Both the position numbers and the translations under genes were made by a program. The notes below the pieces were generated by a model, which worked only from the letters and a program-made list of their open reading frames with translations, did no database searches and was not told the origin of the DNA. From contig JADNRY010000076.1 of the NCBI GenBank assembly GCA_015501585.1, positions 183,132-247,131 on the forward strand: a stretch of 64,000 nucleotides of DNA. Reading direction: 5' to 3'. The DNA is from Rhodocollybia butyracea (lineage: Eukaryota; Basidiomycota; Agaricomycetes; Agaricales; Omphalotaceae). Below are positions 22,610 to 35,228 of the stretch, piece by piece; the stretch's first letter is position 1, and the number at the start of each line of letters is the position of its first letter.

Positions 22610-24872
22610 ACTTCGTTCCTTTTCTTCCCTTCCCTACTTGTTCTTCACTGAAAGTCCTGGCCGATAATGCTTTGCGGGGTCAGTATTAATGTTGACACCA
22701 GCTGAAGAGGAAGCACTGGTCACCGGTCAAGACCAAACGACTCGAGACCCGGAAACAAATCAATAGAATAACTAAGCACTTGCCTTGCCGTTACGCGCCG
22801 GTAACAAATCTCATGATGCGTTCGTTGTTCACATTGTTCACGCGTTCACGAGTACAAGTGCATTAATCTGACAATCTATGTACATGTATTCAAAGTTGAA
22901 ATTTTCTTTCTTTATTATCACGATTAATCTACGCCCTTCCTCCTCGAGGTTCAGGTCATCCGGGCCGAGGCTCAGCGCTCAGCATTTAATACTTGGGATG
23001 CTCAAAACGAGAACTGCCGAGATGATTTTGCTGCGTGAAATCCACAGCGGCGTGGACGCCATCACCATCTTTCGATAATAATAACACTCAAGTCCCACAA
23101 ACACAGCAACAAAAAAAATTTCACAGGAGTTCTTTCCAGGATAGAAATAGCACATACTTGATTGCAAGCAAGTAGTCCAATCACTCAAGATCTAGAGCTT
23201 TGCAGTCAAGCAAGAAGTCGCATTACAAAAGTTTCTGCTAAAAAATCACAAGGCATTCTCTTCTTTTGACAGTTGCTGTTATCCACGCATATACGCATAT
23301 ATCCACAAGCAAACTAATGATCCTCAAGGGATTTTGGTCTCTTACGACCGTCGGACCGGCTAGTCGACGCTTTCTCGCGAAGATAAATACCGTTCAAGAT
23401 GAATGACTGATCGACCAAAAACTCAACAGGCACCTAGTGCATAACGGGAGAACATCTCCCCAGCCACTATAAGATCAATGTACAAATGTGTTTCAAGGTC
23501 TACAGCGCTACAGGCTACGGGTACGTCGATGTGTGTTCTGAAAGACTTTACATCAACGGACAATGTATTACTTTGCAATGATTGTTGCGTCGAACCACAG
23601 CACTCTGGACAGCCAAAATCTGGCGCTTCGATGATCGCGCAGACAACAAAAATTTTCAAAGATTTCACCTGATTCAACATACCTTCAGGGTTGATGATGG
23701 ATTCTACGAGGATTTTTTTTGTGTCTGTTGGACGCCGATAACTCGAGATGAAGATGTCAGTCTGAAGAAAACAGTGATATGCGTTGATGCATACCTTCAG
23801 TAGTCGCAGCTTTACGCTCACCTTTGATCCTCCCCGCAATTGGTAGCTTGTCCTTTGGGTCCGCTGCAAAGGTAACGTTATCGACAAGCTCGCCCTAGGG
23901 TGCACATAGCTGTTACACAATCGCTTCCAAGCCTGTCATCTGGAGTATGGATATGTTGTTTTTTCTGGTCGTTTCCAGTAAAGGACAAAACAATCATTGC
24001 TCTATGCAGAATACGACGTCCTCCGGGACAACGTCGAAGTTTATCTTCTGGATGACTAGCTGAGTCGCGAAGATGAGCCTGAGCACGGTGACTCGAAACT
24101 CATCCGCTCACCCGAGTGGGTTGAGATCCGGGTTTGTTTCACCTCCTTGCTAGCGCACGCGGTTTTTTGCCGTTAATCCACTGTAGACATGCAAAAATCA
24201 ACGACTCGGACAGAAAAGTCTAGAACTCGCTAGTAGCTAGCAGAAGATCCAAAAAGTACAATAGGCGTTCATTACTCACGAAAATGAGTTATTCGGTGAC
24301 GCATTTCGATCTCATTGCAAATGCAACTTGCAATTGTTCCGAGTCAACTGTCAACGTCCTATGTTCAACGTCCGTTGAGCGATTTTGTTGTTTGAGTGAG
24401 CTTCTACATTCGAATTCTACAGATTCTACAGGTCAAGGGTATCCAGAGGATCTGATTCTTACCTGTACCAGGTAGTGACGTCATAGCGGAATTGCATCTC
24501 ATCTTGTATTGCGCAAGAATAAGTCATAAGTATGGAGCGCGAGAAGTCGAGGACGATGCGCAGTAGGCACCTGTTGTCGTCGTATCCGATGAGCGCAGAG
24601 CCATTATTCTAACCCTCTGGCCATCCAAGCTATTTCGCCAACGTTCTGCTCTAGTATCCCATCAGTCCTTCGCAGAGCACTCAGCACAGTGGCACGCAGA
24701 CGATAAGTTATCTATATCACATGATATGGTGCTCTTATCTATCAATATTTCAAATTTCAAATTATCAAAATATTATTCACATGAAAAGTCACAACTTTCA
24801 AGTATCCTTCAAGATTTCTCCACTTACTTATATCGGGTCCCAGCCTCTTCCTCTACTGCCACAGGGCTAGAA
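22610..24872. other. Gene-poor region with one unidentified minus-strand coding trace
   Basis: About 2.3 kb. Within it, minus-strand sequence at 23400-23940 looks partly coding. One stretch reads GELVDNVTFAADPKDKLPIA, then GRIKGERKAATTEG, and meets a donor (GTATGCATC). A neighbouring frame reads AIIEAPDFGCPECCGSTQQS. I could not join these into a gene or recognise the family, and it may be a relic. The rest holds A/T-rich spacer and no repeats that I could detect. Confidence 0.35.
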
Positions 24873-26033
24873 ATGCTTTCGTATGCATTTTCTTCAGGTC
24901 TGTTTGTTCTAGAGATTGCATATCTTTGCTAATCTACCCCTACTTATTGATAGCAACAACTTTCTTCCACCTCCCTGTCGATGAAGAAGAGGACGAAGCA
25001 ATCGCAGGATACGAGCGCAAGCTCCTGACTTGGACTTCTGACACTCCCGCGCCCTCAAAATCATCTCATGAACAGTCTAGACAAGCACGGTTTCAAACAG
25101 AGGACTCTGAAGAACGAAACAAAACAGTTAATGCTATTCTGGAAAAAGACGACCTGTACGAAGTTCTAGGCGTACGGAAAAGTAAAGCAGTCGACAAACT
25201 TGCTCTACGGCGCGCATATTTGCTACGAAGTCGCGCCTGTCATCCAGAGTATGTGTTATCTTTCATTTCTTAACTATTCCGCCAAGTCTCAGTCGTTTCC
25301 ATATGATCCAGTAAGTTTCCTGTGGACAAAACCAAGGCCACTCTAGCCTTTCAAAAGATCGCTGTAGCCTATGATGTCCTCAGTAATCCCTCTTCAAAAC
25401 GTTCATACGACCGTCGTTCACCCAACGCAAAATACGATATGTTTGCCACAAGGCCGACCGGACATGCCGAAGAAACGTTTCGAAACGTCGTTATCGGTAT
25501 CTTCAATGAATTTTTAGATGGAGATATTGAAGTGATAAGAACATTGTTAAGTAGGTTGATTTCCAGGGTGACTGGCTGTCCTTGACTTTCTTCCGCAGAA
25601 GCTACTAGTGATTACAACCCTTCCCTAACACTGGGCGACGACGGTATCAACTCTGTTCTCACTATTCTTGGAACGATACGCCAACGGGCTCTTAGTAAGT
25701 CCCCTCTGCTTCTATCACCGTCAAATGCCTCACTCCTTCGCAGCCTGTCGAACGTGCATCTTTGCCTTACACGCCGAGCTTTCGCGTGTGATCGATGTAC
25801 AACACGAAATGCGTCAACTTTCTTATTTCGATATATTCGCTCGTTCCCGACTTTTGATCCAACTTACAAGGATCACACTCAGTCTCCCTTTCGCTTTGGA
25901 AAGGGCTCTCGGAGAACAACATACGATCTATGAATCGTCGAACGAAAAAGCTGTCACCATTCTGCCCAAGCACTTGAATGTTCTAATACGCAGCATAGAT
26001 GCTGCTCTGGCACAAATGGAACGCATCTTATAA
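24873..26033 (+). CDS. J-domain (DnaJ/HSP40-type) co-chaperone
   Basis: Five exons join in phase to 314 aa: 24873-24897, 24954-25248, 25312-25550, 25599-25694, 25744-26033. The J domain is in the first half: DLYEVLGVRKSKAVDKLALR, then RAYLLRSRACHPDKFP. The HPD tripeptide, essential for stimulating Hsp70 ATPase, is created exactly by the exon 2/3 splice (GA + T). QKIAVAYDVLSNPSSKRSYD closes the domain. The N-terminal acidic segment (DEEEDEAIAGYERK) and the C-terminal helical half (SYFDIFARSRLLIQL and beyond) are not assigned. There is no Gly/Phe region and no zinc-finger CxxCxGxG, so it is a class III J protein. The first 25-nt exon is predicted from phase only. Confidence 0.82.
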
Positions 26034-26395
26034 TCCTCTCTTCCTCTCTTAAGGCTCTTTCCTGCTCTTTCGGAGGTGTTTCTTGTTTATCTTCCAAATT
26101 ATTAGACTACCATATGCATCGTCTCCTATTTATCATTATATTTTTTTGGTTCTGTAACTGTACTGTATCCATAGTCCAAAGATTAGACGATGTACTTACT
26201 TACCAGATACTTATTACTACATCGGGCAGTGCTTTCCTGCTTATGTCATTCACTCATAGCTCTGAGTCAATTTCTTTCGTTCATCCACCACCACAACCTC
26301 CAGCTATCCCTTCTCAGTCAAGGGCTCACATTCGTTTCTGAAACCGTCGCCTTTTAGAGAGAGAAAGTGACAACCAGAGACTTCCAACTAACGAT
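26034..26395. other. Short intergenic spacer
   Basis: 3' flank of the J-protein gene and promoter of the eIF1A gene, both plus strand. No separate feature was recognised. Confidence 0.4.
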
Positions 26396-27068
26396 ATGCC
26401 GAAGGTCAGGATTTAATTAAGAAAAATCGCTCATCGATTTTCCTGACTGATCACATTTCTCAACAGAACAAAGGAAAGGTACTTGGATCGACCCATCTTC
26501 TTGCTAGGATCCGCAAAATCTAACTTTCGTCGTCAACAATCTAGGGAGGCAAAAATCGCCGTCGTGGAAAGAACGAAAACGACGACGACAAGCGTGAACT
26601 GGTGTTCAGAGAAGATGGGCAAGAGTACGCTCAAGTCACCAAGATGCTTGGTAATGGCCGTCTAGAGGCCCAGTGCTTCGATGGAGAGAAACGGTTAGCT
26701 CATATTCGAGGGAAGATGAGGAAAAAAGTGTGTCCCCCCTTCAGCTCGTCGGCTCTACTTGATCTGACTCCGATCTGCAAAGGTCTGGATCAATCAGGGC
26801 GATATCGTCCTTCTATCCCTACGAGACTTCCAGGACGACAAGGCAGATGTAATTGTGAAATACACATCTGATGAGGCTCGAAACCGTACGTTCACTGTCA
26901 TTTTCGAAGATTTCCTGAATCTCAATTTTTTCTTCGATCACAGTCAAAGCGTACGGCGAACTCCCAGAAAACGCCAAAATCAACGAGACTGATACTTTCG
27001 GCGAGGAAGAAGGAGAATGTGCCTTCGAGTTTGGTGACGAGGGTGAGGTGGATATCGACGATATTTAG
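26396..27068 (+). CDS. TIF11: Translation initiation factor eIF1A
   Basis: Scanning and start-codon selection factor that sits in the A site of the 40S subunit. Exons 26396-26404, 26467-26478, 26545-26727, 26783-26885 and 26944-27068 join to 143 aa, the normal length for the family. [20 protein letters not shown] is the basic N-terminal tail that contacts the decoding site. The OB fold follows ([40 protein letters not shown]). The acidic C-terminal tail ends EGEVDIDDI, the conserved eIF5B-binding end. The first two exons are only 9 and 12 nt long, so automatic predictors may miss the start. Confidence 0.96.
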
Positions 27069-27992
27069 ATGCGCATCATGATGCATTTTGATGAGTCTCT
27101 TTGTTCACTATGTTTTCTATCATGCATACTGTTATTCTTTTCACTTGTATGTATACATCGTACTGTAATCCAAGGACAGGGTTTATATTCCATGTAATCT
27201 TCGAAGACACCTCTTTTCGAAAACCGCTTACAGATGAAACCTTCAGACCTCAGGGTTCATTAGCTTGACCGATAGTCCTACGCTAGCACGATGGAACCTT
27301 CCTAGTGATGAGTGGTTTCACCGCGCCGACACTCTGCTCTGAATTCAAACTCTTCCTCAAACGATGGCTTTGCAGCAGCGAGTGAATGGTCTTGATAGAT
27401 GATCCCTCGTTTTACCGTTCATGGCCCGCTAGCAACGGCCGAGAGAAAACAGCGACGCAAAAACTTGGCTAGGAACCCGCTGATGTGATATACACTTATG
27501 GCCATATTGGTTTCAGGAAGTTAGCTTCCTCGATCTTGATTCTTGGTCTTTAAGCTGGCTGATCGAATGCCGTCGAGGAGAGCCATGGACTAACCTGGAA
27601 ATATGATCCGCATCAACCCGAACCTCGTTAGATAGTGTTAGACTCACCAAGTAAACCATACTAAATATTGCTATCATTGTGCACTGGTGAGAAGTATGCG
27701 TGTGATTCGTACAGGACCAAATTCTCTTTTCCATTGATTTTTGGGTATTAGACGCGGTGATCTGCGAGATTACTGGCCATCTGATCTTATGACTGAAAAC
27801 GGAAGGGAGAACCTCAGAATCTAGTTCTATCTAAGAATATATATATCGATATACATAAGTAAGTAAGTATGTATCAGTATGTATCTCGCGAGGGATAGAA
27901 GGGCCATCATTTATGTAAATAATCAGTTCTTTCCATAAATAGAAAGACAAAGCTAAAAATCGCAAAGTCGAATTTGAATAAAACTAATATTG
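27069..27992. other. Intergenic between convergent genes
   Basis: About 920 bp between the eIF1A stop and the P450 stop. It contains an A/T-rich simple-sequence patch (near 27836-27880, ATATATATCGATATAC followed by GTAAGTAAGTATGTA). A 73-codon minus-strand frame at 27513-27734 has no recognised features. Confidence 0.45.
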
Positions 27993-30274
27993 TTACATTT
28001 CTGGAGCTAAAGATACTTTAAGTGGCATCGACGCGGCCTTTCCATCCGCAAAGGGTTGTAAGCTCGGAGCTATATACTGAACAATCTTCGCTTCTGTACA
28101 CTCAAACTCAAACGAGCGCACAAGAGCAGCAACCATTATCTTGAGTTCCACCAAGCCTGACAGGATATCGTGAGAATAACGAAAGAGAAAGACGTTTAAA
28201 AGCTCACCAAGTCGATAACCAATGCAGTTTCGTGGTCCATCACTGAATGAAGATACCCCGCTCCACGGTCCATGAGGAAGTCTATCTGCGGGAGGAACAC
28301 CTCCAGGCTCGATCCATCGCTCAGGAATAAATTCATCTGCGTTGTTTCCCCAAACTTGTTTATTGACATTGAGGACGGTCCAAGGAATCCGGAATACCTA
28401 GATATGCGTAAAGAAGATGAGCCAAATTCACTTGCAATAAAGCGTAGACATGAACCTGGCCAGCTTTAAAAGCAAACGAGGACACTGATTCCCCACTTTC
28501 AGTAAGAATGGGTTGACTAAAAGGTATCACATCATCTTCAAGACACTACACGCTCTGTGGGTAGGCTAGCAGGATGCAAACGGAGCCTAAAAATTCAAAA
28601 TGCAATTTATAGTTCGAACTTGCAGCAAAATTTAAAAAAAGGACTGGAACAACGTACCCCTCTTTTGTAACAGCATTGAGGTATTCAAGTTTGCTAATGC
28701 TGTTGTAATCGAGAGCGGCCACAGATCGGATTTCATCTCGGAGTTTGCCTTGACTGGATGGATTTTGGGCTAATCGAAGCAGTATGAAGTCAACGGTTAC
28801 TGCAGTTGTCTCATGTCCAACCATCCTGCATAGTTCATGAGCCATGATGTAGGAAATTACATTTCAACGCACAAGAAGGTTGTGATCTATCAATGGAACG
28901 GGACTAGGATGAGCAAAATGCAGCAGTGCTGGCAGTGGCGCTTACATTATCAAGGAGTTCAGTAGTGGTTAGTCGAGCTTCCAAGTTTTCCTTGGAGTTT
29001 TGGGTACCGTTGAGTAGAATGGACAATATATCTCTACCACGAAGAACATTTGTGTTGTTGGAGTTGTCTGATATGAGTTTTCCTGCGATTTTTTGTACAA
29101 CCTGTCTCGCCACACTGTCTCGAAAAGCCGGCAAGGGTAAGCTGGTAATCCAAGGGAAAGCACTGATGAGGATGGGCGCTATGAGCCCAGCAAATGTTCG
29201 CGACATAACCACGTCTTGATGCCAAGCATCACTGATTGCTTTCGCATCTGCACTCTTGCCACCGTCGAAATCGTGCCCAAAACCGACTCGTCCTATGATA
29301 TCCAAACTATAGCTGCCTAAGAGAATGTTCACAACTGTTCAGGGTGAAACTTACGTGCAAGCAGACATGATAGGAACCATATCTACAATTTCGCCGTTTT
29401 TCTCGTCGGAATCTATCAGGGTAGCACGAAGAGTTTGGGTCATCTGATACAACATATGAGCTCGTTACGACGATTACGTCGATATGTATCATTCACTGAC
29501 CCTGTCAACACAGGAGAAGATATCATCAGTCATGGCCTCGACAGCACCCGATCTAGATTGATTATCATGCTTTACCATGAGCTTTGGCAGGATTGAGTAG
29601 GATCGAGTCTATACATACGTGAATGCCGGTGCGAGTAGTCTGCGCTGGTATTTATGGTCTTCACCTTCAGCCCATGCAAGGCCATGTCCAAGGATTTTTT
29701 CAACGACATGCAGAAGGGTTGGCGGTTTCACTAAGAACGCACAAACACAACACAGAAATTGAAAGCAGCGATCGACAAATAAATAACCCGGAAGGCTCTG
29801 GAGGAGTAACCACTTAACGCACCATAGGTATAGCAGTTTTGGAGTATGTGATGAGCAGCAGAGTTGTCCCCTATAACGACCTGATATCCAAAGACACCAG
29901 AAAGTTAGATTTGTCTTGCAAAACAACATGAAAGGGTACACTTGAGGTATGCACGCACGATGTCGGGTTGAAATAGTCCGGGTTTAATCCTGTACACTGA
30001 CCCTAGAGATTCTGCCCACTGGATGTACATTTTAGAAGCCTCATGCTGGAAGATTTCGAGTTCATGTCCCCATATCCAGCTTGTTTGCTTTGAGTACTAG
30101 TGCCAGCGGATTTTAAGCAAGGACTGAAGAAACTGATATTCAAGAGGAGCAGCTTACAGTTATTTGAAGCTTTTGTGCTGTACTTTGCTGACGCTGCACA
30201 TATCTCCAGAACAAGTAGGACGTTCCAAGGATGAAAAAACTGAGAGATATCGAATAATTGTTGTCAATGATCAT
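27993..30274 (-). pseudogene. Cytochrome P450 monooxygenase gene with a +1 frameshift
   Basis: Heme-thiolate monooxygenase with an N-terminal membrane anchor (MIIDNNYSISLSFFILGTSY, start 30274). Recognisable parts in order: LGHGLAWAEGEDHKYQRRLL (helix C), helix I MVGHETTAVTVDFILLRLAQ, ExxR in KEGLRLHP, FIPERWIEPGG, and the heme loop FSDGPRNCIGYR with the cysteine ligand (about 28220-28248), then VELKIMVAALVRSFEFE, stop at 27993. Helix I is assembled through a predicted 14-nt microexon (28873-28886, ITTFL). Between PTERVV and LEDDVIPFSQPI (about 28534-28550) the frame breaks: GTAGTGTCTTGAAG has one base too many, and no intron explains it. The gene is otherwise complete, so the lesion is either recent decay or a sequencing error. 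The subfamily and substrate are not assignable. Confidence 0.8.
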
Positions 30275-30489
30275 GCTGGGACAACTTGATTTCCTACGGG
30301 TGCGTTTCACTGATATGAAATGAACTTTTTATATCGGCGCCGTATACTTAATCATAAGTATCACTGACCTATCGTACTTATGCGATTTTTCGAAGAGTGA
30401 TTGTCTGTTGATTGGACACAAACACAAACGCCTTCGGGCCGGAACGGAAGTCCATTTTTCTTCCCCTTCCAAACTACCGTCATCTCCCA
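30275..30489. promoter_or_regulatory. Bidirectional promoter region (P450 / ATP20)
   Basis: There are 215 bp between divergent ATGs at 30274 (minus) and 30490 (plus). No identified box. Confidence 0.35.
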
Positions 30490-31178
30490 ATGCTGCGGCC
30501 TTCGTCCTTTCGACCTGCTCTTCGCAGCAGAGTCGCCCATTCCACTCGCTTTGCATCTTCTTCCGGCTCGAGTTCTCAAGTCGAAGCAGCCCAAAAGAAG
30601 GCTCAGGAAGTCCTTTCTAGCACTCAGCAGTCGGCCAGCAAAGCTTTTGAGAGCGCGAAGAAGGTGGCTGGACCTTTAGGAGAGACAGCAGGAAAGTATC
30701 TTGCTAGTGCATCAAAATCCGCTGGTCCTCTGGGAGAAAAAGCTGGCAATTTGCTTGGATGTGAGTCGTGAATGATTATTGGCCCATTTCGCCCATTTCG
30801 CCGGCTTTTCAGTCTGTAAAAATGCTGAAGCTAACGGATTGTTCTAGCATACAAACAGCCTGTTCTATACAATCTGGCCGTTTTCCGTGAAATTGCCAAA
30901 CAAATCTACCGTGCTGAAGGTCTCGCACCTCCTTCATCTGTCGATGCTGTCCGGTCAGCATACAGGACCCTGTGGACAAATGCTTCGTCCAAGGCATTCT
31001 GGCAGAAAGCTGTGAGCAGTGGAGAAATTGCGCGACTGGGAGTATATGCTTTGGAAGCATATGGGATTTTCAAAGTGTGTTTTTTTCTACCCGTTCTTGA
31101 AATACTGTATTCATTGTCTGTCCCTAGATTGGCGAAATGCTTGGTCGGAGGAGCGTGATCGGCTACAAACTTGAATAG
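30490..31178 (+). CDS. ATP20: Mitochondrial F1Fo-ATP synthase subunit g
   Basis: Small inner-membrane subunit of the ATP synthase that supports dimerisation of the complex. Exons 30490-30760, 30848-31074 and 31128-31178 join in phase to 182 aa. A basic Ser/Arg-rich presequence (MLRPSSFRPALRSRVAHSTR) is followed by an Ala/Lys-rich helical region with two near-repeats (KKVAGPLGETAGKYLAS and KSAGPLGEKAGNLLG). The family core is YKQPVLYNLAVFREIAKQIY, then GLAPPSSVDAVRSAYRTLW and GVYALEAYGIFKIGEMLGR with the GxxxG-like membrane helix end. In-frame ATGs farther upstream exist, but 30490 begins the presequence. Confidence 0.92.
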
Positions 31179-34100
31179 ATTTAGAATTTTGCAAAATACG
31201 AATACACCTGGTATACGCGGCGTAATAGACTGTTTAAAGCTCTTTAGAAAACGTGTTCAATATACCCGGCAAACTTTTAACGCGATCTTCGTTGTCCTAA
31301 CCGTTGCATGAAGCGACGCAATGAAAAGCGGGATACACCAACAAAATTAGCAGGCGGGGAAGACCGGGTACGATTTCACGGGACACTGTGGTGCCCACCT
31401 TAGATTGTTTATAACGCGGGTGGATCTATGCGCAGAAGGATTTTACTTGTATTGGATGACGCGATGAACAATAAAATTTCAGGTAGTGTCCCTAACTGTT
31501 CTCGTTCTTCCTAACTATAAGCGCTCCCCCCTTATGAAGGCACAAGTACGTTGTACCAGACCCTTCTGGACCTATCCTAAACGACGATGTTTTATCCCAC
31601 TGGCTATGTTGTTGACTTGTTTTATGTGGCGATACATGATGAAGCAGGGGTGGGGATCGTTGCTGTTTGTCTTGTCAATGAAGCCTGGCGTAACAGCTGG
31701 AGCTAGAAGGTTTGACCCACCTGATATATTGACCTTTGCAATTGTAGACTGGACATGTTATGGCATCTAAACCCATAAAGCTGGTTTCAGGCTCAGTCGT
31801 GTTGGCAAAGAAAGGTCGTACTCACATCCAACCTGAGATCTTGGGTGCAGCTCCGACAGTGATTCACCTCTGTGCAGCGCTGAAGAGTGGGTCACAATCA
31901 ACAAATTCAGTCTTATGCGGGAGGACTGGAGGAAAAGTAACAGCGCTAGTACACCTGCAATACATGATGTAATTGCCAATAAAGACAAGGAAAAATGGCA
32001 CAGATGGGAGGGAATGCTTGAGAGACCTGTACGTTCACCCCGAAAAAGGTAGGACCGAGCACGACAGCGATGATCAAATTTCGGAAGAAGAGAGCTGCGG
32101 CCTGTAACAACCACATGGGAACATATCCCTACGCATTCTCCTCCAGTTCGGGTCTGTGTGCCTTCCGTCGGCTCGCAGACAGTTCCCGGAGGCCATGTCC
32201 GCTCACTTCAGCCTGCCCCTCAATTATGTCTCGCTGACACCGCGGCGCTGCACTATTTGAAGCGGTTTTGCACTATTTGAAGCGGTTTATTCTCCACTGG
32301 GATCACATTGCTCCGACAACTGTAAAGTCTGTCCACGAAATTGTTTTCCATTAAAAGATGTTTGTAGCCATTGGAGATGAAGGGGTGCACCAGGACTTGT
32401 CAGATGACGAGGATCATGAAGAGTGAGTGCTAGAATAAGTGTAGTTATCCTTTCGTCGATACTTTTTCCCTGGGAGGGTTTGCAGGCTACCTTCCCCGCT
32501 GCCTGAGTCCGGCTGTTCCCTGCTGGAGCTGTAGGGCGGAGCCGAGTTGAATACTCTCAATAATACTTAGAGATGCATATCCCTCATACAAGATCTTGTG
32601 ATGTTCAACGCTATCTATACATTGTGTAGTAAGTAAATTTTCATTCTCCATTGAGACTATCCTCCCCGTAAAGCGGTGGGCACGAAACATTCCTCGAGTT
32701 CGTGTTTCTCCTGATCGAGAATATATGAGGTCCTGTGCACTTTCTTCTCTTTTTGCCGACAATGCTGCTGTCTCTCCTAGGCAGACCCTATCACTTTGTT
32801 CGCAGACAGGCGATGAGGATCAAATAACCAGAGCCCAAGCACCGTACACATTTTTTGAACCTGCTCTCTTTATTGGCAGTTAAGCCCATGAATTCCACCT
32901 CCAGTACTTCATCGTTATTGGCTGCGTTCTACTTCTTCAACCCAATCAACCATGCAACGTGTAACCTCTCACAGGAAAAACGATCTCGTTGGCAGACCAA
33001 ATTTCTGAAAAGATTTCTCCTGATGAATGATAATAAGTGGATGCTGCCTTATGCGATTTTCAGACCAATGGAGAGCACTGCCCGCTGAAAGATTATTCGG
33101 TGTACTATACTTACAGGAGAAAAATTCGGTGTGCCTGCCTGCCAGCTGCGACGACACCTGTAAGTCTGTCGTCTCTCAGGCACGGTCAAGTGAGCTCTTC
33201 AGTTGAGCAATAGATGTTAGGCCGATCAACATTTCTGGCACGTATTTACGGGATTCTTGTCTTCGCCCACTGGACAGCACCAATGGAAAAAACACACTCA
33301 TATGCACAAGTATCCCCGGGCCCTGGGGTGGGGAAAACAGCAGAAAACCAGTAATGGCGGTGCTCGGCATGAAATGGACAGTGTATATTCGATACTCGCC
33401 AGCATAATGGTTACAACTAATAGTAACATGTCCGATCGTGGTTCGCAGTCCAACCTCATCGCATGTACTCCTCAAAGACCGCAAAAAACCGTATACTACT
33501 ACTACTACCCGCATTCACTACATCGCCTTTAATAATCCGCAGCCTTAGGATCCTTCGCATCCATACGGAGACTCGGCCCCCCGCTCTCGGTAACTTTGTT
33601 CATAGACGGCGAGATATCCCTCTTCTCCTTGCATAATTCGATGTAACAAATGTCTGATTGCGAATCTTGCTCTCGCGCACTAGTATTTGTTTACATATAC
33701 AACAACTGCATTTTTGCATTATCATCATTATTATCTTTAAATCGACGCGCACGCGCTATACGGGCCTTCAGGGACCTTCCCACTCGTTATATTTTGATGG
33801 CGCTGGAATTCACGGAAGCAGTCAAGTTCTTAATTGTGAATATAAAATTAGAATGCCTCAATTTGACGTTGATATGTTCCATCCTAGCGGCAGGCACAAA
33901 GTCGTCCACCGCGGGTTAAGAATGCACCTGTACCTTGAAGACTCTTCACATGGGTACCTACGGGCAAAACAAACTACTAAACTGATAACCTCGCAACACC
34001 ACCACCGGAGTCCAAGGCTCTGGTTCTACTTCTTTTGGGGTTGTCCTGGAAATCCACGAGGGCTTGATAAGAGTCAACTGGCTCTTTGGTCGACTTCTCT

Positions 34101-34805
34101 CGTCCAGACTCGAATCGGATACTATTTAACAACTTCTCTGATGCCTGCAATGATTCGCGAGCCGTTTAGATTTCGATTGTTCTGGCCCAGTATGGACCAT
34201 TGAGATCAATTAAGATGGCGCCTTGCTTGTAAAATTTTAACGAGTTAAAAACAGAATCGTCCTACATACGATCATGAGCTGTAAAAGATTGATGATCTCG
34301 TCACAGAGAGTTAGCGAAGGGCACTGTGTGCCGTAGTGACTACGAGAATGATATTTTCCGAGTCAAGTATCATAGTGTAGACAGCAAGTCACCGCTGGGA
34401 ACCTTGTCATGTCAACCAATCCATCGCTGTTAAAACGTCGTCTTATAATTCAAGAATACACACAGCCCCAACGCATCCCAGGCAATCCCTCCCATCAACG
34501 CCACAATGGTGGACAGTTGTGGCAAGGTCCGGTTCATTCTGTACAGGAAAGAAAGGTTACAAAGGTGTGATTCTAATGACTAGAACGATGAAGCATCAAA
34601 GATGAATAGGTCGGGTACCAAGCAAGCCAAGGCTAGCAAAGAGGGAGAGGGGGGAGGATTAGGAACCTTTGATCTTTTCTCATTCTTTGAACGATAGATC
34701 TACCCGTATGGCCGTGAGTATTGTCCTGCCAAACAAGACGAGATCATTCAAGTGGCATGTACAATGAGCATGTACCACATGCAAAGCAGAGATGAAGATT
34801 AGGTT
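31179..34805. other. Gene-poor stretch with unidentified reading frames
   Basis: About 3.6 kb without a recognised gene. On the minus strand near 32110, MWLLQAAALFFRNLIIAVVL begins a hydrophobic anchor-like exon that runs into further possible exons to about 31767. It might be the 5' remnant of a P450-type membrane enzyme, but no catalytic part follows. A plus-strand frame at 33658-34203 (181 codons) has no recognisable domain. Minus-strand sequence near 34440-34560 encodes MNRTLPQLSTIVALMGGIAW followed by DALGLCVFLNY, a plausible membrane helix lying just beyond the LYR-gene stop; its gene context is unclear. A perfect 20-bp tandem duplication lies at 32249-32288. Confidence 0.35.
32249..32288. 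repeat. Perfect tandem duplication of a 20-bp unit
   Basis: TGCACTATTTGAAGCGGTTT occurs twice without a gap. It lies in a non-coding stretch and is probably a slippage product. Confidence 0.85.
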
Positions 34806-35228
34806 TCAGGAAGGGCTGTCATTGGCAGGATAATTTCGCTTTAGATGGCGATATTTACGCAGAGAGTACAGGGCAAGTGTTTCTAGAGCCGTGGAAGTTA
34901 TCGGTACAAGCAAAAATCGTGAAAGAAAAAGCTACGCACCATTCTTGATGTATTCACCGAGCTTGAAAGCCTTTTCAATCTCTTCTGAATCTGTCAAAGC
35001 TCTGTTCTCTGGTCGTAACTGAATAATGGACAGTGGACAACGATGATGGACCCGTACTTTCAAATAATCTCCTTAGTTTTCCCTGAAAGTTGTAGCTGCA
35101 AACGATGTCAGGATTAGGGAAGATGATAGAGAAATATAGACAAACTGTTCATCCGGGTAATCTCTACCAAGACGATGAAGTTCCTTGTACAATTTGATTG
35201 CCCTCAAACGTGTCGAGGGACCTGCCAT
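34806..35228 (-). CDS. LYR-motif protein, ETFRF1/LYRM5-like
   Basis: Small mitochondrial LYR-family adaptor. Exons 35146-35228, 35058-35095, 34940-35008 and 34806-34882 join in phase to 88 aa, close to the 90 aa known for animal ETFRF1. The LYR-type motif is LYKELHRLGRDYPD near residue 13. Then come HYNFQGKLRRLFEKNRALTD, SEEIEKAFKLGEYIKNETLA, and the diagnostic C-terminal LYSLRKYRHLKRNYP. In animals this protein binds electron-transfer flavoprotein and removes FAD. The fungal role is inferred. The second exon is only 38 nt, so the gene is easy to miss. Confidence 0.82.

Noticed and set aside
25241..25260. Defective HPE in place of HPD in the J domain
   Set aside because: Reading through the exon gives HPE, but the splice at 25248/25312 joins GA to T and restores HPD.
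33658..34203. 181-codon plus-strand frame
   Set aside because: No domain, no splice context, low-complexity isoleucine run from an ATT repeat; probably chance.
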